From contig JAEUVW010000215.1 in NCBI GenBank assembly GCA_016786525.1, positions 1 to 15,749 on the forward strand: 15,749 nucleotides of DNA, in the 5' to 3' direction. A model generated the notes under the pieces. It was not told the DNA's origin, searched no databases, and saw only the letters and a list, made by a program, of their open reading frames with translations. Position numbers and translations under genes: made by a program. This DNA is from Chitinophagaceae bacterium (GTDB lineage Bacteria > Bacteroidota > Bacteroidia > Chitinophagales > Chitinophagaceae). How positions within the stretch are numbered: the first letter of the stretch is position 1; each line of letters opens with the position of its first letter. This document shows positions 8,731 to 15,449 of this stretch, piece by piece.

Positions 8731-8760
8731 AAAAAGACCTGCTGTCCGGCAGGTCTTTTT
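8731..8760 (+). terminator. Intrinsic terminator after ftsH
   Basis: A perfect 12-bp stem (AAAAAGACCTGC at 8731-8742 with GCAGGTCTTTTT at 8749-8760) closes a 6-base loop and ends in a run of T. The flanking A and T tracts would let it work in both directions. It lies 17 bases after the ftsH stop. Confidence 0.92.
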
Positions 8761-8852
8761 TATGGCAATACTATCTTAAAACAGCCGTTGAGCCTGCTTT
8801 CCGGCCGGGGGGATCATCTTAACTTCACGGCTCAGATAAAACCCCGATCCCT

Positions 8853-9119
8853 ATGGAAAAATTTGTCGCCATATTCGCCATTGATGGCCGCACCACGAAT
8901 GTACAGTTTGAAGTGGCAGAAAAAGATACCATCGACATACGGATAGAATATGATGTGACCAATAAGCAAAAACCGATAAAGACCACCGTAAAGCGGCATA
9001 AAGAAAACGAGCAGCCGCAGCGGGCCGCCGAAACAGATGTTTGCGGTACTTACGAGAACATCAGCGAGGTCATTGCAGTAAACCGCCTGGAGGGCATCGC
9101 CTGCAAAAGGAAAGACTAG
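8853..9119 (+). CDS. Small hypothetical protein, 88 aa
   Basis: I do not recognise this protein. The 88-residue product starts at an ATG at 8853 and has a beta-strand-like N-terminal third (KFVAIFAIDGRTTNVQFEV) followed by IDIRIEYDV. A strongly charged middle is rich in Lys, Glu and Gln, and there are two cysteines (about 64 and 83). There is no signal peptide or membrane span, so it is probably cytoplasmic. It lies alone after the ftsH terminator and is convergent with the next small gene, with only 15 bases between their stops. Codon use resembles the neighbours (many GCC, CGC and GGC codons), which supports real coding. The call rests on ORF integrity only. Confidence 0.6.
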   Translation: MEKFVAIFAIDGRTTNVQFEVAEKDTIDIRIEYDVTNKQKPIKTTVKRHKENEQPQRAAETDVCGTYENISEVIAVNRLEGIACKRKD

Positions 9120-9134
9120 GCAGTATCTGCTGCG

Positions 9135-9311
9135 CTACACATCATTATTCGCTCCCGTTTGATGCCCCGCTTCATACGAATGGGGTGTAGGCTTTTCGTC
9201 CTGCACATCGCTTTCATAAACATGCACCAGGGCATACAGCATCCGGATCAGGCGGTTGTCGCCTTTATCTACATGTTCATGCAATTTTGATTTTAAATCT
9301 TCAATAGTCAT
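9135..9311 (-). CDS. Small hypothetical protein, resembles Bacteroidetes antitoxin-like short proteins
   Basis: The 58-residue product starts at ATG 9311 (MTIEDLKSKLHEHVDKG...RMLYALVHVYE). The pattern of an amphipathic helix, an acidic/basic DKGD turn and a YALV-type second helix is reminiscent of short orphan antitoxin-like proteins that are frequent in Bacteroidetes, but the usual C-terminal toxin-binding tail is replaced by a polar, Pro/His-containing end. No toxin gene lies next to it. The frame stays open upstream to a GTG at 9371, which would give 78 residues; I prefer the ATG because the added 20 residues are simply basic and polar and the family-like part begins at MTIEDL. The function is not known and the antitoxin resemblance is inference. 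Confidence 0.55.
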   Translation of the reverse strand: MTIEDLKSKLHEHVDKGDNRLIRMLYALVHVYESDVQDEKPTPHSYEAGHQTGANNDV

Positions 9312-9404
9312 AACCTGTCGTTTCAGGTAAAGGTCACGGGTTCTGCGGGTAGTAGTGTTATATTTTTCCACGCCAGGTTTACATGTCTTTCAGGGGCGGT
9401 GCAT

Positions 9405-9437
9405 AAAAAAAGAAACCGGGATCTTCCGGTTTCTTTT
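9405..9437 (-). terminator. Intrinsic terminator of the His-rich lipoprotein gene
   Basis: A 12-bp perfect stem (AAAAGAAACCGG at 9408-9419 with CCGGTTTCTTTT at 9426-9437) closes a 6-base loop. Read leftward it ends in a seven-base U tract, placed 21 bases after the lipoprotein stop codon. The sequence is symmetric enough to act in both directions. Confidence 0.85.
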
Positions 9438-9458
9438 CAATGGTCATCCTTAGGGGGA

Positions 9459-9653
9459 TTACCTCCAGTTTCTGTACCCATGCCCATGCCCTCCGTGGCC
9501 ATGCCCGTGCCCGTGACCATGATGGTAGTGCGGACGGTAATGCGGACCACTGCGGTAACGCGGGCCATCATAATAACCGACATAGCAGGAGCTGAGCCCC
9601 AGGCTGAACATCAGGACAAATACAATGCCTGAAAAATATCCTAGCTTTTTCAT
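9459..9653 (-). CDS. Small His/Gly-rich lipoprotein
   Basis: The 64-residue product has a lipoprotein signal peptide (basic MKK, hydrophobic 6-20) with a lipobox LSSC and lipidated Cys23, so it should be exported and membrane-anchored. The mature part is about 41 residues with ten histidines, mostly in a (HG)n tract after several Tyr/Arg residues, and ends in YRNWR. Such tails bind Ni, Zn or Cu in other proteins, so metal binding or buffering at the cell envelope is a reasonable inference. It has its own terminator and is divergent from the outer-membrane protein gene by 151 bases. The (HG) coding tract is locally repetitive DNA, but the clean signal peptide, ATG and terminator support a real gene. 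Confidence 0.75.
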   Translation of the reverse strand: MKKLGYFSGIVFVLMFSLGLSSCYVGYYDGPRYRSGPHYRPHYHHGHGHGHGHGGHGHGYRNWR

Positions 9654-9779
9654 CGTTTCAAAGTTTTGTTTCGGTTTGGACTATATGGTGCGGGACAGGT
9701 TTAATGTAAAGTTCAAAAACTTATGCCGGGCATGGCCCCTATACAGGCTTTTTTTAACTTTTATTCTCCGTCTAGCGGC

Positions 9780-9787
9780 TATCTTTG
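9780..9787 (+). promoter_or_regulatory. -7 box of the outer-membrane protein gene
   Basis: TATCTTTG matches TAnnTTTG exactly, 17 bases before the ATG at 9805. A T-rich stretch (TTTT at 9759-9762) lies at about the -33 position with a 17-base spacer. It also argues against starts farther upstream in the same frame. Confidence 0.6.
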
Positions 9788-9804
9788 CATCCACAAATTT
9801 TAAT

Positions 9805-10503
9805 ATGAAGAAATGTATTGCCCTGTTCGCCCTGCTGTTTGTTGCCGCTCTCGGGTCCAAAGCACAGAGTACGGTAGACAACACCGATAAGCGGACAACT
9901 GTGGAAAAACCTTCCCGCGACTTCGTGATGATCAAACTGACCACAAGCGGCTGGGCTGACGTACCCGACAGCATCAATACCAAAGGCATCGGCCGTGGTT
10001 TTGCGGCATCAATTATGTATGACTTCCCGATCAAAAAGTCACATTTTAGTTTTGCGGCGGGTATAGGCTTCAATGTTAAAAACGTTTTCCTGGATGGCCA
10101 GAACATCAATTTCAAAGACACCGGTTCACAGGTTGTTTTCTTCAACAGCAGCGCCTACAAGCGCTACAAGCTCACGACAACGCACCTCGAAATGCCGCTG
10201 GAGCTGCGCTTTTTTGGGAACAACGACAACAGGAACCGTGGATTCAAAGCCGCTATAGGCGCCAACATCGGGCTGAGTATCGGGGCGCATACCAAAGGCG
10301 TATCCGGTAAAGGCGGCAGCAAGTACAACGACAAAGTCAACACACGCCGTTATATCCAGCAGTGGGATTTTTCACCGACCATGCGCATTGGTTACGGCAA
10401 CTTCAGCCTGTACGGCAGCTACAGCCTGACCCCGCTGTTTAAAGACGGCAGCGGTCCCCAGCTCGTACCGTTCAACGTGGGCATTTGCATTACAGGTTTG
10501 TAA
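9805..10503 (+). CDS. PorT-like outer-membrane beta-barrel protein
   Basis: The 232-residue product has a signal peptide (MKKCIALFALLFVAALGSKA, cleavage near AQ-S at 21) followed by alternating amphipathic strands with conserved-looking barrel segments: GFAASIMYDFPI, FSFAAGIGFNVKNVF, HLEMPLELRFF, GFKAAIGANIGLSIGAH and FSPTMRIGYGNFSLYGSYSLTPLF. This is the outer-membrane beta-barrel (PorT-like) family seen widely in Bacteroidetes, often of unknown substrate. The strand HLEMPLELRFF is typical of the family. The frame is open farther upstream, but ATG 9805 is chosen because it opens the signal peptide and lies 17 bases after a perfect -7 box. It is followed by a palindromic repeat and a terminator, so it is probably transcribed alone. 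Confidence 0.85.
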   Translation: MKKCIALFALLFVAALGSKAQSTVDNTDKRTTVEKPSRDFVMIKLTTSGWADVPDSINTKGIGRGFAASIMYDFPIKKSHFSFAAGIGFNVKNVFLDGQNINFKDTGSQVVFFNSSAYKRYKLTTTHLEMPLELRFFGNNDNRNRGFKAAIGANIGLSIGAHTKGVSGKGGSKYNDKVNTRRYIQQWDFSPTMRIGYGNFSLYGSYSLTPLFKDGSGPQLVPFNVGICITGL

Positions 10504-10510
10504 AGACTAA

Positions 10511-10543
10511 AGACCTGTAAGGTCTTAAAAACCTTACGGGTCT
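10511..10543. repeat. Imperfect palindrome, REP-like (AGACCTGTAAGGT...ACCTTACGGGTCT)
   Basis: A 13-bp stem with one T-G wobble (10511-10523 with 10531-10543) closes a 7-base loop. It begins 8 bases after the outer-membrane protein stop. No T tract follows, so it is not a standard terminator on its own. The sequence resembles an intergenic palindrome that I believe recurs in Bacteroidetes genomes; that is recollection, not a search result. Confidence 0.55.
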
Positions 10544-10552
10544 GCACGATAC

Positions 10553-10586
10553 AAAGCGGAGCCAGTAGTACTGGCTCTGCTTTTTT
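10553..10586 (+). terminator. Intrinsic terminator after the outer-membrane protein gene
   Basis: AAAGCGGAGCCAGT (10553-10566) pairs with ACTGGCTCTGCTTT (10570-10583) around a 3-base loop, with one G-T wobble, and the right arm runs into six T. It lies 50 bases after the stop codon. Confidence 0.85.
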
Positions 10587-10731
10587 GTTGCAGGGACCAG
10601 GTGTGCATCTTAAGCCCGCTATGGCGTATGCCTTTTGTGCCTGAAATCAAAAAATCGTACATCTGAGATCAGGCACCGCCCTTTATACCAGAAATCCCCA
10701 ATCAAAAAATCTGAAATCAAAAATCACATTT

Positions 10732-10739
10732 TACCTTCG
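10732..10739 (+). promoter_or_regulatory. Candidate -7 box of polA
   Basis: TACCTTCG is one base from TAnnTTTG and sits only 5 bases before the polA ATG at 10745. If used, the transcript would be leaderless or nearly so. No TTTG -33 element is seen at the expected spacing. Confidence 0.4.
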
Positions 10740-10744
10740 TGTCT

Positions 10745-13582
10745 ATGGCTGAAAAGAAACTCTTCCTGCTCGATGCGATGGCGCTGATCTACCGCGCATA
10801 TTTTGCCCTCGCCCGTACGCCCCGGGTGACCTCCAAAGGCAAAAATACCAATGCCCAGTTTGGCTTTACCAATACCCTGGTAGAATTGCTGAACAAAGAA
10901 AAGCCTTCGCACCTCGCTGTCGTGTTCGATACCCATGCCGCTACCGTACGGCACGATGACTTTACCGACTATAAGGCCAACCGGCAGGAAGCCCCGGACG
11001 ACCTGCTGAATGCGATACCTGACATCAAACGCATCATCAAAGGCTTTAACCTGCCTTGTAAGGAGCTGGACGGCTACGAAGCAGATGATCTGATCGGTAC
11101 ACTGGCCTGGGAAGCTGAAGCACTGGGCTATACCGTATACATGGTGACACCCGATAAGGATTACGGCCAGCTGGTACGCGAGCAGGTACTGATGTACAAA
11201 CCTGCCGCCTTCGGCCAGGGGCCGCAGGTCTTGGGCCCCAAAGAGGTTTGTGAAAAGTGGGATATCAAACGCGTGGAGCAGGTGGTAGACCTGCTGGGCC
11301 TTATGGGTGACGCCAGCGATAATATTCCCGGCATCAAAGGCGTGGGAGAAAAGACCGCCGCCAAATTACTCGCACAGTACGACACCCTCGAAAACGTACT
11401 GGAATTTGCACACGAGATCAAAGGAGCCCTGGGCGAAAAGATACGCGCCGGCAAAGAAAGCGCCATCATGTCTAAAAAGCTGGCCACCATTATTACCAAT
11501 GTACCGGTCGAGTTTCATGAAGAAGATTTCCGCGTGAAAGACTGGAATAAAGAGGCCCTGAAAGAAGTGTTCGGCGAACTGGAGTTTAAAACCCTGGCCG
11601 CAAGACTGTTGGGTGAAGGCGTGACGACCGCAGCACCGGCGGGCAATACAGACCTGTTCGGCAACGCGGTGAAAACAAAACCTGCCGCCTCGCCAAAAGC
11701 ATTGCCCGACAGCAGTGGCCTGCCCGATATGCAGCAAATGCTTTTCGACCTGCTGCCGCAAAGCGTGAACAATATCGCTTGCACGCCGCATGACTATATC
11801 CTGCTGAGCGAAGCGGACCTGGATAGCTTTATCCCGAAACTGCTGGAACTGAAATCCATCTGCTTTGATACGGAGACCACGCACATCGATGCCAACCTGG
11901 CAGAGCTGGTCGGGCTCAGTTTTTCCTGGGAAAAAGGGAAAGGATACTACCTGCCCGTACCCGCAGATATAGACGGCACCGTGGCCCTGCTGCAGCGCTT
12001 CCAGGCGCTCTGGGACAAAGAAGATATCGAATGGATCGGGCAGAACATCAAGTACGATATGCTGATGTTGAAATGGTACGGCTTCGAACTGAAAGGAAGC
12101 ATCTACGACACCATGCTGGCCCACTATGTGATAGAGCCGGAAGGCAAGCGGAATATGGATGTGCTGAGCATGAAGTACCTCAACTACGAACCCGTATCCA
12201 TCGAAACGCTGATCGGGAAAAAGGGAAAAACACAAGGCAATATGCGCGACGTAGCGCTGGAAGACATTAAAGAATATGCGGCTGAAGATGCAGACGTGAC
12301 CTTGCAACTGAAGACCGTCTTTGATCCCCTGCTCACGGAAAAAACGGTTGAAACCGTTTTCCGCACCATTGAAAACCCCCTGGTACCCGTACTGACGGAC
12401 ATCGAATACGAAGGCATACGCATCGACGAAGGCTTCCTGCACAGCTATTCGCTGGAACTGCTGCAGGACATACAGAAAGCCGAAGCCAGTGTATACGAAC
12501 AGGCCGGCCTGCGCTTCAACCTGGCTTCGCCCAAGCAGTTGGGAGAAGTGCTCTTTGACCATATGAAGCTGGACCCCAAAGCGAAAAAAACAAAAACGGG
12601 CCAGTATGCCACCGGCGAAGATGTGCTGGAAAAACTGCGCAGCAAGCACCAGATCGTGGAAAACATCCTCGTGTTCCGCGAACTGAGCAAACTGAAAAGC
12701 ACCTATGTGGATTCCCTGCCCCTGCTGATCAACCCGAAGACCGGCCGTGTGCACACTTCCTTCAACCAGGCCGTGGCCGTTACCGGCAGGCTCAGCAGCA
12801 ACAACCCCAACCTGCAGAATATACCGATCCGCACCGACCGTGGCCGGGAGATCCGTAAAGCCTTTATCCCCCGAGATGCAGACCACGTGCTGATCTCTGC
12901 AGACTACTCGCAGATCGAATTGCGGATCGTAGCAGCCATCAGCGGCGACGAGCGCATGATACAGGCATTTAAAGACAATAAGGATATTCACACCGCTACA
13001 GCAGCCAAAGTATATGGTGTTGAAGAAAGTGCCGTAGATAAAATGATGCGCCGCAATGCAAAGGCGGTGAACTTCGGCATCATCTACGGACAGTCCGCAT
13101 TCGGCCTGGCGGAAAACCTGGGTATTTCCCGTACGGAAGCGAAGACGATTATCGACGCTTATTTCGAGCAATTTTCCGGTATCAAAAGTTACATGAACAG
13201 TACCATCAACTTTGCACATGAGCACGGTTATGTACAGACCATTGCCGGGCGGAAGCGCTGGCTGCCGGATATCGTCAGCGGCAACCAGGTCGTACGAGGC
13301 TATGCCGAACGCAATGCGATCAACATGCCGATACAGGGTACCGCGGCGGATATGATCAAGCTGGCCATGATCCGCGTACACAAAGCACTGAAAGCAGAAA
13401 AACTATTGAGCAAAATGATCCTTCAGGTGCACGATGAGCTGGTGTTTGATGTGCCGAAAGCGGAAATCGATATTGTGCAGCAGCTGATCGTTCGCGAAAT
13501 GGAAAATGCTATGGTGCTGCCCAACGGCGTACCGGTAAAAGCAGAAAGCGGCGTAGGCGAGAACTGGCTGGAAGCACACTAG
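10745..13582 (+). CDS. polA: DNA polymerase I
   Basis: DNA polymerase I fills gaps and removes RNA primers in replication and excision repair. The 945-residue product has all three modules. The 5'-nuclease (about 1-290) shows Asp10, YEADD at 111-115 and the helix-hairpin-helix GDASDNIPGIKGVG from 188. An Ala/Pro-rich linker (about 300-335) follows. The 3'-5' exonuclease (about 360-530) keeps all acidic residues: DTE at 375-377, Asp438 in NIKYD, and YAAED with Asp515; it should proofread. The polymerase (about 560-945) has motif A with catalytic Asp720 (ADYSQIELR), motif B with Lys773, Phe777 and Tyr781, and motif C HDE at 896-898. Phe777 corresponds to E. coli Phe762. I chose the ATG at 10745 rather than the in-frame GTG at 10739, which would overlap the likely -7 box. 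It appears to be transcribed alone. Confidence 0.98.
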   Translation: MAEKKLFLLDAMALIYRAYFALARTPRVTSKGKNTNAQFGFTNTLVELLNKEKPSHLAVVFDTHAATVRHDDFTDYKANRQEAPDDLLNAIPDIKRIIKGFNLPCKELDGYEADDLIGTLAWEAEALGYTVYMVTPDKDYGQLVREQVLMYKPAAFGQGPQVLGPKEVCEKWDIKRVEQVVDLLGLMGDASDNIPGIKGVGEKTAAKLLAQYDTLENVLEFAHEIKGALGEKIRAGKESAIMSKKLATIITNVPVEFHEEDFRVKDWNKEALKEVFGELEFKTLAARLLGEGVTTAAPAGNTDLFGNAVKTKPAASPKALPDSSGLPDMQQMLFDLLPQSVNNIACTPHDYILLSEADLDSFIPKLLELKSICFDTETTHIDANLAELVGLSFSWEKGKGYYLPVPADIDGTVALLQRFQALWDKEDIEWIGQNIKYDMLMLKWYGFELKGSIYDTMLAHYVIEPEGKRNMDVLSMKYLNYEPVSIETLIGKKGKTQGNMRDVALEDIKEYAAEDADVTLQLKTVFDPLLTEKTVETVFRTIENPLVPVLTDIEYEGIRIDEGFLHSYSLELLQDIQKAEASVYEQAGLRFNLASPKQLGEVLFDHMKLDPKAKKTKTGQYATGEDVLEKLRSKHQIVENILVFRELSKLKSTYVDSLPLLINPKTGRVHTSFNQAVAVTGRLSSNNPNLQNIPIRTDRGREIRKAFIPRDADHVLISADYSQIELRIVAAISGDERMIQAFKDNKDIHTATAAKVYGVEESAVDKMMRRNAKAVNFGIIYGQSAFGLAENLGISRTEAKTIIDAYFEQFSGIKSYMNSTINFAHEHGYVQTIAGRKRWLPDIVSGNQVVRGYAERNAINMPIQGTAADMIKLAMIRVHKALKAEKLLSKMILQVHDELVFDVPKAEIDIVQQLIVREMENAMVLPNGVPVKAESGVGENWLEAH

Positions 13583-13683
13583 TAAATGAAAATGAATAAC
13601 TAATAATTGTAAATGGCATTGTGTAGGTGCAGGAAAAATATCCGATGGGTTTCGTTTGATCATTGTTTTAAATAACAACAGGT

Positions 13684-15348
13684 ATGACTGAGGCAGAACT
13701 GACCGATTATTTGCAACAACACTTTCCGGCAGAAACGGAAAAGTGCGAATGGAAGGAATATAAAAACCTGAAACATTGTGTCAAAGGTCATGCAGGCAAC
13801 GATGTCATTTCTTATGTTTCTGCTTTGGCTAACATGAAGGGCGGTCATTTAATTATTGGTGTTGAAGACCAGTCACTGAAGATTGCCGGGATACAGGACT
13901 TTAATGGCTATACGAAAGAGAACATTAAGCTCAAAATTGTCGAAGACTGCACTAACTTAAACAGTGAGGACTTCATCATCGAAGAGTTCATAACATCAGA
14001 TACCGACAAGACAGTATGGGTACTGCACATCCACGGGCACCAGTTCCGCAAAGCAGTATATGCGCACCGGAAAGCCTGGCAACGCATCGGTGACAGCCTG
14101 GTGGAAATAACGCAGGCAAGGATGGAAGCTATAGTGAATGAAACAAACCACCTGGAAGACTGGACAGCAAGCATTGTTGCAGATGCAGTATTGGACGATC
14201 TGGATAAAGAGGCCGTTCAAAAGGCCAGGCTGGAGTTCCGCAAGCGAAACCACCCGAAATACGGGGCGGACCTTGATACATGGAGCGACACAAAGTTTCT
14301 GGATAAAGCCAAGCTCACCATCAAGGGAAAAATAACAAGAGCAGCCCTGATCTTATTAGGCAAGGAAGAGGCAGAACATTTCCTGGGTTCTTTTGTTAAG
14401 ATCCGGTGGAACCTGAAGACGGTGCAAAACCAGGATAAGGATGCTGAAATTTTTTCCATTCCCCTGATCCTTTCCGTAGATAGCCTCTTTCAAAAGATTC
14501 GGAATCTGAAGTACCGGTATCTCCGGCAGGGCACACTGTTCCCCGATGAAATAGTACGTTATGACGCCTTTAGTATCAGGGAGCCGCTGAACAATGCGAT
14601 TGCCCACCAGGATTATGCAAAAGGGGCACGCATCAATGTAGTGGAGTTCGAAGACGACCACCTGGTGTTTTCAAACTATGGTTCCTTCCTGCCAAAGTCT
14701 GTTGAGGAAGTGGTGTTGGGCGATAGCCCTGAAGAAATTTATCGTAACCCTTTCCTGGTAGAGGCTATGAAGAATTTAAACATGATTGAAACACAGGGTG
14801 GCGGCATTCGCAAGATATTTCAATATCAACGGCAACGCTTCTTCCCGCTGCCCGATTATGATCTCGCTGATGGGAAAGTAAAAGTGACGATCACGGGTAA
14901 GATTCTGGATGAAGAGTTTGCGAAGATTCTTGCCAGTAATCCTGCTATTTTGCTGGAAGATATCATCCTGCTCGATAAGGTGCAAAAACGAAAGCATATT
15001 TCTGATGAAGAGTTTCGATACTTAAAAAAACGGAAGCTGATCGAAGGCCGAAAGGGAAACATCTTTCTTTCGCTGCAAATTATTGAGCCGACCGATAACG
15101 AAGAGTTGAAGGCCGAATATATGGCCAACCGCAGCTTCGATGACCAGCATTTCAAAAAAATGATCCTTGATTACCTGAACAAATTTGGCAGTTCAAAGAG
15201 AGCGCAGATCGATAACCTGATCATACCCAAACTATCTGCTGCACTGACTGTGGATCAAAAGAAAAATAAGGTGCGCAACTTTCTCACGGCACTGCGTATG
15301 GAACAGAAAATACAAAGTCGGGCTTACGGAACCTGGGAATTACTTTAA
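13684..15348 (+). CDS. AlbA_2 (Schlafen-type) domain and GHKL-ATPase protein with C-terminal winged helices
   Basis: This belongs to the bacterial family often annotated as ATP-binding protein or RecG-like transcriptional regulator. The 554-residue product starts with an AlbA_2/Schlafen-type domain (about 17-135: EWKEYKN and NDVISYVSALANMKGGHLIIGV). The middle has GHKL-ATPase features: REPLNNAIAHQDY at 299-311 as the N box and TQGGGI at 370-375 as a later glycine box. The C-terminal 130 residues contain two probable winged-helix segments (about 427-460 and 493-552). It is not a helicase, as no RecG helicase motifs are present. AlbA_2 proteins are reported as regulators and, in some contexts, in defence islands. 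The gene reads more AT-rich and with less biased codons than polA next to it, which hints at separate acquisition. Its stop codon lies at the edge of an AAACGAGTTT repeat array. The specific role is not known. Confidence 0.85.
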   Translation: MTEAELTDYLQQHFPAETEKCEWKEYKNLKHCVKGHAGNDVISYVSALANMKGGHLIIGVEDQSLKIAGIQDFNGYTKENIKLKIVEDCTNLNSEDFIIEEFITSDTDKTVWVLHIHGHQFRKAVYAHRKAWQRIGDSLVEITQARMEAIVNETNHLEDWTASIVADAVLDDLDKEAVQKARLEFRKRNHPKYGADLDTWSDTKFLDKAKLTIKGKITRAALILLGKEEAEHFLGSFVKIRWNLKTVQNQDKDAEIFSIPLILSVDSLFQKIRNLKYRYLRQGTLFPDEIVRYDAFSIREPLNNAIAHQDYAKGARINVVEFEDDHLVFSNYGSFLPKSVEEVVLGDSPEEIYRNPFLVEAMKNLNMIETQGGGIRKIFQYQRQRFFPLPDYDLADGKVKVTITGKILDEEFAKILASNPAILLEDIILLDKVQKRKHISDEEFRYLKKRKLIEGRKGNIFLSLQIIEPTDNEELKAEYMANRSFDDQHFKKMILDYLNKFGSSKRAQIDNLIIPKLSAALTVDQKKNKVRNFLTALRMEQKIQSRAYGTWELL

Positions 15349-15432
15349 ACGAGTTTTAAACGAGTTTTAAACGAGTTTCTACACAAACGGCTTATTATCA
15401 ACGATTTATAACGATATTATTTAAACGAGTTT
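15346..15432. repeat. AAACGAGTTT repeat cluster (3 tandem copies at 11-bp period plus one distal)
   Basis: Exact AAACGAGTTT occurs at 15347-15356, 15358-15367 and 15369-15378 (period 11 bp, about one helical turn), and again at 15423-15432. Degenerate AACGATTT and AACGATAT copies lie at 15400 and 15410 between them. Each unit has the partial dyad AAAC-nn-GTTT. The array begins inside the stop codon of the upstream AlbA_2 gene and ends 17 bases before the ArsC-family start. This is what a multi-site operator would look like, but no binding protein is shown. Confidence 0.7.
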
Positions 15433-15449
15433 TTACCGGAAAAGAACAG

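Noticed and set aside
7155..8732. 525-codon open frame on the minus strand inside ftsH
   Set aside because: Antisense to an intact ftsH with conserved motifs; composition is a mirror of the sense codons.
9470..9535. Microsatellite or repeat element (CATGCCCGTGC-like runs)
   Set aside because: Explained by His-Gly codons of the small lipoprotein on the minus strand.
11366..13381. 671-codon open frame on the minus strand inside polA
   Set aside because: It is antisense to a complete polymerase with all motifs; its translation shows no domain and is the usual shadow of GC-biased codons.
13684..15348. RecG helicase
   Set aside because: Some relatives carry that label, but no Walker A/B helicase motifs are present; the ATPase motifs are of GHKL type.
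15346..15432. CRISPR array
   Set aside because: Repeat units are 10-11 bp and directly abutting, with no spacers and no cas genes.
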